A stretch of DNA of 64,000 bases. Origin: Streptomyces venezuelae. GTDB lineage: Bacteria > Actinomycetota > Actinomycetes > Streptomycetales > Streptomycetaceae. Made by a program: the position numbers and the translations under genes. The notes beneath the pieces were generated by a model, which was given only the letters and a program-made list of their open reading frames with translations, did not search any database and was not told the DNA's origin. Positions 1-11,421 of the stretch are shown here, one piece after another; positions within the stretch are counted from its first letter, which is position 1; the number at the start of each line of letters is the position of its first letter. The stretch spans positions 4,252,501 through 4,316,500 of the forward strand of contig NZ_CP029189.1 of assembly GCF_008642275.1 (NCBI RefSeq). The letters run 5' to 3'.

Positions 1-2734
<2,734 letters not shown>

Positions 2735-2807
2735 TGCTCGCGTCCACTGTGTTAGTTCTGAAATAACGAACGGCTGTGATTACACACCAGCGTTCAAATT
2801 TCATAGT

Positions 2808-2926
2808 GTTTCGGTGGTCATAGCGTTAGGGAAACGCCCGGTTACATTCCGAACCCGGAAGCTAAGCCTTTCAGCGCCGATGGTACTGCAGGGGGGACCC
2901 TGTGGGAGAGTAGGACGCCGCCGAAC
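2808..2926 (+). rRNA. rrf: 5S ribosomal RNA
   Basis: About 119 bases beginning GTTTCGGTGGTCATAGCG and ending GGACGCCGCCGAAC, with the internal loop sequence CCGAACCCGGAAGCTAAG typical of bacterial 5S. It lies about 75 bases after the 23S end in the same orientation, completing the rrn operon. The ends pair with each other (GTTTCGGTGG with CCGCCGAAC) to give helix I. Confidence 0.97.
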
Positions 2927-2940
2927 AATCATTGTGGGAA

Positions 2941-2982
2941 GCCCCGCACCAAACCCTTCGGGGTTCGGTGCGGGGCTTTTCT
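2941..2982 (+). terminator. rrn operon terminator
   Basis: Sixteen-base arms (2941-2956 and 2961-2976) with one mismatch enclose a TTCG tetraloop, and the right arm ends in a short T run. It lies 15 bases after 5S, so it is read as the rrn intrinsic terminator. Confidence 0.9.
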
Positions 2983-3148
2983 GCGTTCACCCGCCGGACA
3001 AGGCTCGGAGCCGGCCGTACGTCCGGCTGTCGGTCGTCGCCCGGCTGCCGTTCGGTCTGTCGTCCGAATGGCCGCAGCAGTCCGGTGACGCGTCATCGGC
3101 GGCCCGGCGAGACGGGCCCTGCGTCCCTTTAGTTCGTACTGTGGGGGT

Positions 3149-3814
3149 ATGGGCTACGACCTCGTCATCTTCGACAACGACGGCGTGCTGGTGGACAGCG
3201 AGCCGCTCGCCAACAGCACCCTCGCCGGGTACCTGACCGAGCTGGGGCACCCGACCACCTACGAGGAGTCGGTCCGCGACTACATGGGATCCGCCGTGCA
3301 CCGGGTGCACGACCTCGTCGCCGAGCGGACCGGGCAGCAGCTGCCGGCCGACTTCGACGAGACCCTGCACGCGCGGACCGTCGCCGCGTTCGAGCAGGAG
3401 CTGAAGCCCGTCCCCGGTGTGGAGGAGGTGCTGGGAGCGCTGACCGCGCAAGGGGTCGCGTACTGCCTGGCCTCTTCCGGCAGTCACGACCGGATCCGGG
3501 TCGGACATCGGGTGGCCGGGCTCGACGGGTGGTTCGAGGAGGAGTGGATCTTCAGCGCGCAGGACGTGGGCCAGGGGAAGCCCGCTCCCGACCTGTACCT
3601 GCACGCGGCGCGGCAGATGGGTGTGGAGCCCGCCCGCTGCGTGGTCATCGAGGACAGTCCGCTCGGTGTCCAGGCCGCCGTCGCCGCGGGCATGGACGTC
3701 TACGCGTTCACGGCGATGCTCCCCGCCGACCGGCTCCCCGGGGCCACCGGGCACTTCGGTGACATGAAGCAGCTCACCGGCCTGCTCGGGCTGGAGGCCG
3801 GACTGGGTATGTGA
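3149..3814 (+). CDS. HAD-superfamily hydrolase (phosphatase/phosphomutase-like)
   Basis: A 221-residue soluble protein of haloacid dehalogenase subfamily IA. Motif I is DNDGVLVDS at residues 9-17 (nucleophile D9 and acid D11), motif II the serine in ASSGS near 110, motif III the lysine in GKPAPD near 146, and motif IV IEDSPLG near 170. The helical cap between residues 16 and 85 fits phosphoglycolate-phosphatase or beta-phosphoglucomutase relatives, acting on small sugar phosphates. The substrate cannot be told from sequence. The start ATG follows GTGGGGGT, a weak ribosome site. It is the first gene after the rrn terminator, with an MFS gene 43 bases downstream and a small hairpin (3824-3840) between them, so the two may not be co-transcribed. 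Confidence 0.88.
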   Translation: MGYDLVIFDNDGVLVDSEPLANSTLAGYLTELGHPTTYEESVRDYMGSAVHRVHDLVAERTGQQLPADFDETLHARTVAAFEQELKPVPGVEEVLGALTAQGVAYCLASSGSHDRIRVGHRVAGLDGWFEEEWIFSAQDVGQGKPAPDLYLHAARQMGVEPARCVVIEDSPLGVQAAVAAGMDVYAFTAMLPADRLPGATGHFGDMKQLTGLLGLEAGLGM

Positions 3815-3857
3815 TCTCTCTACCCACGGGTAGCCCGTGGCCCTACGCTGACCCGCC

Positions 3858-5093
3858 ATGACGGATGATGTGCGGCTGCGGCGCGGCCGCGGCGCTTTGG
3901 GGTTCAGCTTCTTCGTGCAAGGCGTCGCCTTCGCGCTGCTCGTGACACGGATCCCGGCCATCCAGGACCGGTACGGGATATCCGACGGCCTGCTGCCCGC
4001 GTTCCTCGCGGCCGTGCCGGTCCTGGCGGGGGCGTCGAGCGTGGCCACCGAGCACCTGGTGAAGCGGGTCGCGCCCAGCGTCGTACTGCGGTGGGCGCAG
4101 CCGTTGGTGCTGCTGTCCCTGCTGGGCGTCGGAGCCGGCGGCCAGATGTGGCACGTGGCGGCGGCGCTGGGGGCGTTCGGGCTGTCGGTGGGTGCGCTGG
4201 ACGCCTCGATGAACATGCTCGGCGTCAGCCTGCAGCGGGCGTACGGGCGGAGCATCATGCTCGGCTTCCACGCCGCCTACAGCCTCGGTGGGATCCTGGG
4301 GGCCTCGGCCGCGTGGGCGGGGGCGCACTGGGAGCTCGACCTCTTCGCCGGCTATCTGCCGGCCGTGGCCGTGCTGTTGCCGCTGGCGCTGCTGGGGAGC
4401 CGGAGCTACGTCGACGGTGCGCCCGGGACGGCGGGCGAGGGGGAGACCGGCGGGAAGGGGCTCGGGGCCGGCGGGTTCAAGCTGCTGCTGCCGCTGTGCC
4501 TGGTGATGGCGTGCGCGTACATCGGGGACTCCACGGTGGCGAACTGGAGTGCCAAGTACCTCCAGGACGTGCTCGGGAGCTCGGAGCAGATGGCGACCGT
4601 CCCCTACAACGTGTACATGGTGACCACCCTCGTCGGGCGGGCCGTCGGGGACCTGGGCGTGCGGCGCTTCGGGGCGGCGGCCGTGGTGCGGGCCGGGACG
4701 CTGGTGGCGGCCGCCGGGTTCGCCGTCGTGGCGGCGGCGCAGGGGGCCTGGGCGGGCATGCTCGGCTTCACGCTGCTGGGGATCGGGCTGTGCGTGATCG
4801 TGCCGCAGACCTTCGCCGCCGCGGGACGGCTGTTCCCGGGGGCGTCCGACACGGCCGTCGCGCGCCTCAACATCTTCAACTACGTCGGCTTCCTGATCGG
4901 GTCTCCGCTCGTCGGGGCGGTCGGTGACGCCTGGAGCTACCGGGGCGCGATGCTGGTGCCGATGGCGCTGGTCCTGGTGACGCTCCTCCAAGCCCGCTCG
5001 TTCGGTTCCGAGGGCGCCCGATACGGTGTCCGGCATGAGCGGCGAGCCGGTGACCGGGCTGTTGATGTGGGACGAGGCGGTAACGGGGTATGA
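3858..5093 (+). CDS. MFS transporter
   Basis: A 411-residue membrane protein with about 12 hydrophobic segments and a short charged cytoplasmic N terminus (MTDDVRLRRGRG). The first segment begins GFSFFVQGVAFALLVTRIP, and a Gly-rich charged loop near residues 190-205 marks the middle of the two six-helix bundles. It fits the drug/sugar-type major facilitator superfamily; the substrate is unknown. Its last 59 bases overlap the following deacetylase gene in another frame, which suggests translational coupling of the two. Confidence 0.85.
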   Translation: MTDDVRLRRGRGALGFSFFVQGVAFALLVTRIPAIQDRYGISDGLLPAFLAAVPVLAGASSVATEHLVKRVAPSVVLRWAQPLVLLSLLGVGAGGQMWHVAAALGAFGLSVGALDASMNMLGVSLQRAYGRSIMLGFHAAYSLGGILGASAAWAGAHWELDLFAGYLPAVAVLLPLALLGSRSYVDGAPGTAGEGETGGKGLGAGGFKLLLPLCLVMACAYIGDSTVANWSAKYLQDVLGSSEQMATVPYNVYMVTTLVGRAVGDLGVRRFGAAAVVRAGTLVAAAGFAVVAAAQGAWAGMLGFTLLGIGLCVIVPQTFAAAGRLFPGASDTAVARLNIFNYVGFLIGSPLVGAVGDAWSYRGAMLVPMALVLVTLLQARSFGSEGARYGVRHERRAGDRAVDVGRGGNGV

Positions 5094-6213
5094 CTTCGGA
5101 CCGAGCCATCCGATGGACCCGGTGCGCCTGGCGCTGACCATGGGCCTGGTGCGGGCCTTCGGGCTGGACCGGGCGATGGAGGTACGGGCGGCCCCGGCGG
5201 CCGGGGACTCGACGCTGCGGCTGGTCCACCGGGAGGACTACGTCGCCGCGGTGCGCGAGGTGTCCGCCGACCCCGGGGCCGCCGACGGTTCGTACGGCCT
5301 GGGGACCCTGGACGATCCGGCCTTCCCCGGGATGCACGAGGCGTCCGCGCTGATCGCCGGGCAGTCCGTGGCGGGTGCGGAGGCGCTCTGGCACGGTGAG
5401 GCGGAGCACGCGGTGAACTTCGCAGGCGGGCTGCACCACGCGATGCCGGGCGGAGCGGCGGGCTTCTGCGTGTACAACGACGCCTCGCTGGCCATCGCGC
5501 GGCTGCTGGAACTGGGGGCCGAGCGGGTCGCGTACGTGGACGTGGACGTGCACCACGGGGACGGCGTGCAGGCGGCCTTCTGGGACGACCCGCGGGTGCT
5601 GACCATCTCGATGCACGAGCATCCGCGGACGCTGTTCCCGCAGACCGGCTGGCCCGAGGAGACCGGCGGTCCGGCGGCGGAGGGGTCGGCCGTGAACATC
5701 GCACTGCCGGCCGGGACCGGGGACGCGGGCTGGCTGCGGGCCTTCCACGCGGTCGTGCCGGAGCTGCTGGCGGACTTCCGGCCGCAGGTGCTGGTGACCC
5801 AGCACGGGGCCGACACGCACTTCGAGGACCCGCTGGCGCACCTGGCGGTCTCGCTGGACGCCCAGCGGGCCGTCCAGGAGGCCTGTCACCGGCTTGCGCA
5901 CGAGCACGCGGGCGGGCGGTGGCTGGCGCTGGGCGGGGGCGGGTACGCGGTGGTGGACGTCGTCCCGCGGTCGTGGACGCATCTGGTGGGGATCGCCGCA
6001 CACCGGCCGGTGGATCCCGAGACGGCGGTGCCCGCCTCGTGGCGGGACGAGGTGTACGCGCGGACGCGGCAGTTGGCGCCGGCCCGGATGACGGACGGGC
6101 GGACTCCGTCGTGGCCGGACTGGGACGCGGGCTACGACCCGGCGGACCGCACGGATCAGGCCGTTCTGGCCACGCGCCGGGCGGTGTTCCCGCTGCGCGG
6201 CATGCTGACCTGA
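5035..6213 (+). CDS. AcuC-type histone deacetylase family protein
   Basis: About 392 residues, the length of acetoin-utilisation protein AcuC. The class I deacetylase fold is clear: HHAMPGGAAGFCVYND near residue 140, the Zn-ligand motif YVDVDVHHGDGVQ near 165, QHGADTHFEDPLAHL near 255, and the catalytic-loop glycines LALGGGGYAV near 295. Such proteins remove acetyl groups from lysines, for example from acetyl-CoA synthetase in Bacillus. The ATG at 5035 is chosen; a GTG at 5026 in the same frame is an alternative. The start lies inside the MFS gene. No acsA or acuA is adjacent, so the target here is inferred only from the family. Confidence 0.88.
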   Translation: MSGEPVTGLLMWDEAVTGYDFGPSHPMDPVRLALTMGLVRAFGLDRAMEVRAAPAAGDSTLRLVHREDYVAAVREVSADPGAADGSYGLGTLDDPAFPGMHEASALIAGQSVAGAEALWHGEAEHAVNFAGGLHHAMPGGAAGFCVYNDASLAIARLLELGAERVAYVDVDVHHGDGVQAAFWDDPRVLTISMHEHPRTLFPQTGWPEETGGPAAEGSAVNIALPAGTGDAGWLRAFHAVVPELLADFRPQVLVTQHGADTHFEDPLAHLAVSLDAQRAVQEACHRLAHEHAGGRWLALGGGGYAVVDVVPRSWTHLVGIAAHRPVDPETAVPASWRDEVYARTRQLAPARMTDGRTPSWPDWDAGYDPADRTDQAVLATRRAVFPLRGMLT

Positions 6214-6308
6214 CCGGCCGGGCGGCACACTGCCGCATCGTTACGCCAACTGTGGGGCTGTTCGCCGGAATTGATGACCCGCCAGATGGGTTGGGGCAGC
6301 ATCGGAGG

Positions 6309-7139
6309 GTGTTGAGCACCGGCGCGCTGCGTGCGCATCTGCTGGCCGCCCGGTTGGCCGGGCCCGTAGCCACCTCCCGGGAGGAGAGCCTGCGCAGTTA
6401 CCGGCTGTTCGCGGCGCGGGACCCGCGGGTGATGCTGGGGCTGGATCCGGAGCGGGCGTGGGGCGAGGGTGATCTGCTGAGGCTGATGGCGGACAAGTGC
6501 GGGGTCTCGGCGGACCCGGCGCACGTCAGCGGGCCGGACGTGATCGATCCGGAGCGGACGGTGGCCGCGCTGGAGGCCTTCGCGGGGCGGTTGTGCGAGG
6601 CGGCGCGGGCGCGGTCGCCGGTGCTGTTCGGGACGGGCCATCCGCATCGGCTCCTGGGTTTCTACGCCGGTTTGGCGCAGGCGCTGTCGGCGGCGGGCTG
6701 TGTTGTCCTCACCCCGGCGCAGGGGGTGAGTGTCGACATGGCGACCCGGTTCGGCGTACGTACGTACAGCATCGAATACGTACGGGGGGTCGCACTGGTG
6801 CGGGAACCCGGCGTGCGGGTGCCCGGGAGTGCGACCGGCGTGCACACCCATTCACCGCTGCCGGTTCGGGTGGCGCTGGGGGCCCTCGCGGAGGCCGGCG
6901 GGCCGCTGCCGGAGCTGGTGGTGGGGGACCATGGGTGGGTCTGCGGTGCAGGTCAGCTCGGTGTGGAGGCCATCGGGTTGGCGGATACGGATGATCCCGC
7001 GCTGTTCGTCGGCGAGGCCGAGGGGCGGGTCTCGGTGGCCGTTCCACTTGATGACGCGGTGCGAGCGGATTACTACCGACCCCTCGCGCGGTACGTGCTC
7101 GGCCGCGCGTGTCTGACGGAGCGGCAGGAGTGGCCGTAG
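6309..7139 (+). CDS. Conserved Streptomyces protein, putative phosphatase
   Basis: About 276 residues without signal peptide or membrane segments. It reads like a cytoplasmic alpha/beta enzyme with GTGHPHRLLGFYAGLA near residue 113 and DHGWVCGAG near 215. Streptomyces relatives are usually labelled phosphatase without experimental proof, so that name is tentative. The start is the GTG that gives MLSTGALRAHLL, although a GGAGG at 6304-6308 is unusually close; the TTG at 6312 is possible. It follows the deacetylase gene by 95 bases in the same direction and is followed by the small DNA-binding gene. Confidence 0.6.
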   Translation: MLSTGALRAHLLAARLAGPVATSREESLRSYRLFAARDPRVMLGLDPERAWGEGDLLRLMADKCGVSADPAHVSGPDVIDPERTVAALEAFAGRLCEAARARSPVLFGTGHPHRLLGFYAGLAQALSAAGCVVLTPAQGVSVDMATRFGVRTYSIEYVRGVALVREPGVRVPGSATGVHTHSPLPVRVALGALAEAGGPLPELVVGDHGWVCGAGQLGVEAIGLADTDDPALFVGEAEGRVSVAVPLDDAVRADYYRPLARYVLGRACLTERQEWP

Positions 7140-7220
7140 CTCCTCTTCCCCACTCGTATCACGCGCCCCTACTCTGGGGAGTGAGCGTGCGACGACGAGG
7201 AGTAACCGGAGGGGAAGCCG

Positions 7221-7463
7221 GTGCCCGTCATGCGCGGAAGGTCAAGGTGTGTCATGGCTGCTGGCGAGAGGCCTCTCATTGAGGTTCAGTTCCTGACCGT
7301 GGCGGAGGTCGCCTCGGTGATGCGAGTGTCGAAGATGACCGTGTACCGGCTGGTGCACAACGGTCATCTGCCCGCAATCCGGGTGGGCCGGTCCTTCCGG
7401 GTCCCCGAGAACGCGGTCCACGAGTACCTCCGAGAGTCCTATGTGGGGGTGGAGTCGGCCTGA
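7221..7463 (+). CDS. Excisionase-family small DNA-binding protein (BldC-like MerR helix-turn-helix)
   Basis: An 80-residue protein that is almost entirely one winged helix-turn-helix: LTVAEVASVMRVSKMTVYRL, then VGRSFRVPENAVHEYL. This is the HTH_17/excisionase fold also found in the developmental regulator BldC. The GTG at 7221 has a strong GGAGGGG six bases upstream; an internal ATG at 7254 would give a 69-residue protein and matches where many relatives start. It lies in the conserved Streptomyces neighbourhood of bldN. A role in DNA binding is secure; target genes are unknown. Confidence 0.85.
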   Translation: MPVMRGRSRCVMAAGERPLIEVQFLTVAEVASVMRVSKMTVYRLVHNGHLPAIRVGRSFRVPENAVHEYLRESYVGVESA

Positions 7464-7605
7464 GACTGAGGCTCGGGAGACCCCTGGCTACGACGCGGAA
7501 GCGCTCGGATTACAAGCTCAGAGCTCGGGCGGGTAGGCTAGGCCGACGTAGGTCGTGTGGGCCCAGACGCCCCGCACCAGTGAAGAGAAGTGAGCGAGGG
7601 TAGTC

Positions 7606-7704
7606 GTGGGCTCTGTTATCAAGAAGCGGCGCAAGCGGATGGCTAAGAAGAAGCACCGCAAGCTGCTCAAGCGCACCCGCGTCCAGCGCCGTAACAAGAA
7701 GTAA
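7606..7704 (+). CDS. Small ribosomal subunit protein bS22 (AURKAIP1/COX24-domain protein)
   Basis: A 32-residue, extremely basic protein (about 20 Lys/Arg) reading [20 protein letters not shown] and ending RVQRRNKK. This is the actinobacterial 30S protein bS22, which sits in the decoding region of mycobacterial ribosomes. It starts at GTG after GAGGG and is followed 22 bases later by a strong terminator, so it forms its own short transcript or ends that of the upstream regulator. It is short enough to be missed by gene finders. Confidence 0.93.
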   Translation: MGSVIKKRRKRMAKKKHRKLLKRTRVQRRNKK

Positions 7705-7725
7705 ACGGCAGCTGTACGTGTTCTC

Positions 7726-7760
7726 CGCAGCCCCTCCACCATCCTGGTGGAGGGGCTGCG
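7726..7760 (+). terminator. Intrinsic terminator after bS22 gene
   Basis: Perfect 15-base arms (7726-7740 and 7746-7760, CGCAGCCCCTCCACC and its complement) with loop ATCCT. No T run follows, as is common in Streptomyces. Confidence 0.85.
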
Positions 7761-7799
7761 GTGCAGCCGGGGGACTTCTTCGAGGGAGGCGCTGAGCTC

Positions 7800-8894
7800 G
7801 TGGGGAAGGTCGTACTCGTCACCGGGGCTGCCCGGCAGTTGGGCGGCCGCTTCGTGCGCCGGATCCAGCGTGACCCGGACGTCGAGCGGGTGATCGCGGT
7901 GGACGCGGTGACACCGCCGCACCGGCTCGGATCGGCGGAGTTCGTCCGTACGGACATCAGACAGTCGGCGATCGCCAGAGTGCTGGCCGAGCACGCCGTG
8001 GACACGGTGGTCCATCTCGCGGTCACCGGAGGCAGTGCGGGAACGGGCGGTGCGCACAGCACCGTCAAGGAAACGAACGTCATCGGCACCATGCAGCTCC
8101 TCGGAGCCTGCCAGAAGTCGCCGACGGTACGACGGCTCGTGGTGAAGTCCAGTACCAGCGTCTACGGGGGCACCCCCCGGGACCCGGCCGTCTTCACCGA
8201 GACCACGGAACCGAAATCCCTCCCGGCGGGCGGCTTCGCGAAGGACGCCGCCGAGGTCGAGGGCTATGTACGGGGCTTCGCGCGCAGACGGCCGGACGTC
8301 GCGGTGTGCGTCCTGCGGTTCGCGAACATCCTGGGGCCCTTCGCGGACTCGGCGCTCGCCGAGTACTTCTCGATCCCGGTGATGCCGACCGTGCTGGGGT
8401 ACGACCCGCGGCTGCAGTTCGTCCACGAGGACGACGTCCTCGAAGTACTGCGGCTGGCGGCGCGGGAGCCCCGGCGCGGGACCCTGAACAGCGGGACGTT
8501 CAACATCGCGGGCGACGGCGTGCTGCTGCTGTCGCAGTGTTCGCGCAGGCTCGGGCGGCCCACGCTGCCGCTGCTGCTGCCCGCGCTGAACTGGGTGGGC
8601 GCCGCGCTGCGGGCGGTGGGAGCCAGTGACTTCTCGCCGGAGCAGATGAGGCTGCTCACGCACGGCCGGGTCGTGGAGACCACGCAGATGCGTGAAGTGC
8701 TCGGCTTCGAGCCGCTCTACACGACCGCCGAGACCTTCGCGGACTTCGCGCGGAGCCGGGGGAGCGGGCTGCTGCCGCCGGAGCGGGTCGGACGGGCCGT
8801 GGACCGGGTGGCGGCCATGCTGGACGCAGACGGGCCCGACGGGCTCGACGGGCTCAAGGACGACGCCTACGCGGCTGAAGGAGCGAAGCGATAG
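7800..8894 (+). CDS. NAD-dependent epimerase/dehydratase family protein (extended SDR)
   Basis: About 364 residues. The N terminus carries the Rossmann motif VLVTGAARQLGGRFV, followed by the SDR pattern of a conserved Ser (VKSSTSVYGG) and the strand-order features of extended short-chain dehydrogenases. A classical YxxxK is not obvious; it appears degenerate around GGFAKDAAEVEGY. The GTG at 7800 is preferred because it places the nucleotide-binding motif at the very N terminus after GGGAGG; GTG 7761 lies inside the preceding terminator. The stop overlaps the next gene's start by one base, so it is translationally coupled to the acyltransferase. This suggests a shared role in envelope or lipid-linked sugar metabolism (inference). 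Confidence 0.82.
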   Translation: MGKVVLVTGAARQLGGRFVRRIQRDPDVERVIAVDAVTPPHRLGSAEFVRTDIRQSAIARVLAEHAVDTVVHLAVTGGSAGTGGAHSTVKETNVIGTMQLLGACQKSPTVRRLVVKSSTSVYGGTPRDPAVFTETTEPKSLPAGGFAKDAAEVEGYVRGFARRRPDVAVCVLRFANILGPFADSALAEYFSIPVMPTVLGYDPRLQFVHEDDVLEVLRLAAREPRRGTLNSGTFNIAGDGVLLLSQCSRRLGRPTLPLLLPALNWVGAALRAVGASDFSPEQMRLLTHGRVVETTQMREVLGFEPLYTTAETFADFARSRGSGLLPPERVGRAVDRVAAMLDADGPDGLDGLKDDAYAAEGAKR

Positions 8895-9883
8895 TGGCGG
8901 ACGCCAAGGTCATTCCCTTCGACGAGGACCGGCCACGGCGGCGGATCCCCCGCCGTGTGCGGCCGGTGCCCGCTGCCGAGCCGGTGGAGGAGCCTTCGGC
9001 TGCCGTGCCGGCGGCCTCCGGGCCGGCGCCCGCCGCGGCGCCCGGCGGCTGGGACCGGCGGATCGCCGGCGGGCTGGCGTTCCTGCGGCGGAGGGTCACC
9101 GGGGACTACGAGGTCGACGACTTCGGGTACGACAAGGAACTGACGGACCAGGTCCTGATGTCCCTGATGCGGCCGCTGTACGACAAGTACTTCCGCGTCG
9201 AGGTCAAGGGCATCGAGAACGTCCCGGCGGAGGGCGGCGCGCTGATCGTGGCGAACCACTCCGGGACGCTGCCGCTCGACGGGCTGATGCTCCAGGTCGC
9301 CGTGCACGACCGTCACCCGGCGGAGCGGCACCTGCGGCTGCTGGCGGCGGATCTGGTGTTCCAGCTGCCGGTGGTCAACGAGCTGGCCCGCAAGGCGGGG
9401 CACACGCTGGCGTGCGCGGAGGACGCGCAGCGGCTGCTGGAGGCCGGGGAGCTGGTCGGCGTGATGCCGGAGGGCTTCAAGGGGATAGGGAAGCCGTTCG
9501 GGGACCGGTACAAGCTGCAGCGGTTCGGCCGCGGCGGCTTCGTGTCGACGGCGCTGCGGGCGGGGACGCCGATCGTGCCGTGTTCGATCGTGGGGGCGGA
9601 GGAGATCTACCCGATGGTCGGCAACGCGAAGACGCTGGCCAGGCTGCTGGGGGTCCCGTACTTCCCGATCACGCCCACGTTCCCGTGGCTGGGGCCGCTG
9701 GGCGCGGTGCCGTTGCCGACGAAGTGGACGATCCAGTTCGGGGAGCCGATCCCGACGGACGGGTACGCCGCGGAGGCGGCGGAGGATCCGATGCTGATGT
9801 TCAATCTGACGGACCAGGTGCGAGAGCAGATCCAGCACACGTTGTACAAGCTGCTCGTGCAGCGGCGGTCCGTGTTCTTCTGA
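8894..9883 (+). CDS. PlsC-type lysophospholipid acyltransferase family protein
   Basis: 329 residues. After a Pro/Ala-rich N-terminal tail of about 55 residues comes the acyltransferase domain with the catalytic NHSGTLPLDG box (NHxxxxD variant, near residue 117) and the substrate-binding PEGFKGIGKPF near 193. These enzymes move acyl chains onto glycerol- or sugar-phosphate acceptors at the membrane. It starts at GTG overlapping the epimerase stop. The pair is followed by a bidirectional terminator facing rsbN. Confidence 0.85.
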   Translation: MADAKVIPFDEDRPRRRIPRRVRPVPAAEPVEEPSAAVPAASGPAPAAAPGGWDRRIAGGLAFLRRRVTGDYEVDDFGYDKELTDQVLMSLMRPLYDKYFRVEVKGIENVPAEGGALIVANHSGTLPLDGLMLQVAVHDRHPAERHLRLLAADLVFQLPVVNELARKAGHTLACAEDAQRLLEAGELVGVMPEGFKGIGKPFGDRYKLQRFGRGGFVSTALRAGTPIVPCSIVGAEEIYPMVGNAKTLARLLGVPYFPITPTFPWLGPLGAVPLPTKWTIQFGEPIPTDGYAAEAAEDPMLMFNLTDQVREQIQHTLYKLLVQRRSVFF

Positions 9884-9946
9884 GCGTGGGGTGCCGGCGG
9901 CTATGCGCCCCCGGAACCCCGCGCCTCAGACGCAGGCGAGGCTGCA

Positions 9947-9988
9947 CGGGAAAGGGCGGGGCTGCTTCGGCAGCCCCGCCCTTTCCCG
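9947..9988 (+). terminator. Bidirectional terminator between convergent genes
   Basis: Nineteen-base perfect arms around a TTCG loop (9966-9969). It serves the acyltransferase on the plus strand and rsbN on the minus strand, ending one base before the rsbN stop. Confidence 0.9.
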
Positions 9989-11197
9989 TTACTCGGCGTC
10001 CTCCGCACCCAGACCCAGACCCGGGAGGAGTCCCGGGAGCAGGGGCGGGATGGTGATGTCCGGCTTCGGGTTCTCCGGCGTGCCCGAGGGCGGCGGCGGC
10101 GACTGTCCCGCGGGCGGGTTGAGCAGGTCGCCCGTACCACCGAGGAGACCGCCGGCGGGGGGCCGGGAGCTGCCCGAGGGGGACGGCGCCGCGGGGCTGG
10201 CGGACGGCGTGCCGGCGGCCGGGGCGGACGGGTGGGCGCCGCTCGGGGTGCCGCCCGGCCTGGCGGACGAGCCGGGGGTGCCTCCGGTGCCGCGCGACTG
10301 CTCCGGTGCCTTGGGGAGCAGGCTCTGCAGCGGCGCCACGTCTTCGTCTATGGCCTGGAAGACCGACTCCACTTCACCGCCCACGTCCGTGAGCTGCGCC
10401 GGGAGCTTCTCGCGGAGCTTGCCCCACGCGTCGCGGTGGGAGCGTGAGAACGACGACAGCTTCTGGATCGGGCCGAGCGAGCCGTCCCGTTCGTACGCGG
10501 CCTGGAGGAGGCGGTGGCCTGCCTCCGCGTCGTGCTTCACGCCCGCCAGGGCCCGGCGGATCGCGCCCAGGGACTCGTGGTCCAGGTCGCCGAGCCGGCC
10601 CCGCTCCATCAGCCGACGGGCTTCCGACAGACGGTTCGAGGCCTGGTCGAGATAGAGCTCGCCCCGGTCCGAGTCGTCGTCGGCCATTCCCAGCTTCAGG
10701 TCCTCCATGCCCCGCTTCACGGGGTAGAGGTGGTCACCGGGCAGGGCGTCGGAACTGGCAGCGGCCACTCCGCTGAAGGCCCCTGCGGCCACACCCACGG
10801 TGAGGCCGCCCGCTGCGATGCCCTTGGACCAGCGGGAGCGGGGCCGCAATTTCCGGAGCGAGGTCGCCCGGTGGGCGCCGCGGCCGGTCCGCTGTTCGGG
10901 CACCTGAGGGTCCGAGGCGGCACCGCCCCCGGCCCTCTCCTCCAGCACCATGGCCTCCATGGCGGCAATGAGCTGGGCTCGTTGCACCACTTTGACCTCG
11001 GGGTCCAGCACCGGGCGCGGCATTCTTTCGCCGAGCACGCTCGCCAGGGCCAACAGCCGGTCGTGGTCGGCAGGTTCGGCAGGTGCCTCGGACTGCTCGG
11101 CCGCCGAGTCCGGATCTGGAAGGTCGGACGGGTCCCGATCCTCCAGGGCCTGGGCGAAGGCGTTCGCCCGCCGGTGCGGGGTCACGTTCGCGATCAC
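9989..11197 (-). CDS. rsbN: RsbN, membrane anti-sigma factor for BldN
   Basis: About 402 residues. The N-terminal 100 or so residues are cytoplasmic and hold the sigma-binding helices (RRANAFAQALEDR ... VVQRAQLIAAMEAM). A basic stretch precedes one membrane helix (GGLTVGVAAGAFSGVAAA), followed by an extracytoplasmic DUF5667 region beginning SSDALPGDHLYPVKRGMEDL and a Pro/Ser/Gly-rich C terminus. In S. coelicolor and S. venezuelae RsbN is encoded next to bldN and holds SigBldN at the membrane until development; the identity here rests on that position and domain plan. The GTG at 11197 is chosen because AGGAGG lies eight bases upstream; GTG 11206 is too close to it. It lies 224 bases downstream of bldN on the same strand. 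Confidence 0.93.
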   Translation of the reverse strand: MIANVTPHRRANAFAQALEDRDPSDLPDPDSAAEQSEAPAEPADHDRLLALASVLGERMPRPVLDPEVKVVQRAQLIAAMEAMVLEERAGGGAASDPQVPEQRTGRGAHRATSLRKLRPRSRWSKGIAAGGLTVGVAAGAFSGVAAASSDALPGDHLYPVKRGMEDLKLGMADDDSDRGELYLDQASNRLSEARRLMERGRLGDLDHESLGAIRRALAGVKHDAEAGHRLLQAAYERDGSLGPIQKLSSFSRSHRDAWGKLREKLPAQLTDVGGEVESVFQAIDEDVAPLQSLLPKAPEQSRGTGGTPGSSARPGGTPSGAHPSAPAAGTPSASPAAPSPSGSSRPPAGGLLGGTGDLLNPPAGQSPPPPSGTPENPKPDITIPPLLPGLLPGLGLGAEDAE

Positions 11198-11421
11198 TGG
11201 CGGCACCTCCTCTCGTCATGACGATCGACTCCCCAAGGTGTCCGGAAGGTTGCCTTCCTTGAGCACATCCACACTTTCGGGTGAGCGGCTTCGGGCAAAG
11301 CGTGTCCACAGGGAGCCTGCATTCCGCACAACGAGCGTCGCGGCACTTGGGTTACGGACGAAGGATGATCTGACCACAGCGTCATCGAGGGGTCACCGAA
11401 TGTGAGGTTGTGTAGGAGGGG

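Noticed and set aside
2735..2807. tRNA gene in the 23S-5S spacer
   Set aside because: No cloverleaf can be drawn; the 73-base spacer fits ordinary rRNA processing.
3843..6373. Long antisense open frames over the MFS and deacetylase genes (432, 450 and 478 codons)
   Set aside because: Low-complexity His/Arg/Pro-rich translations, shadows of real genes on the plus strand.
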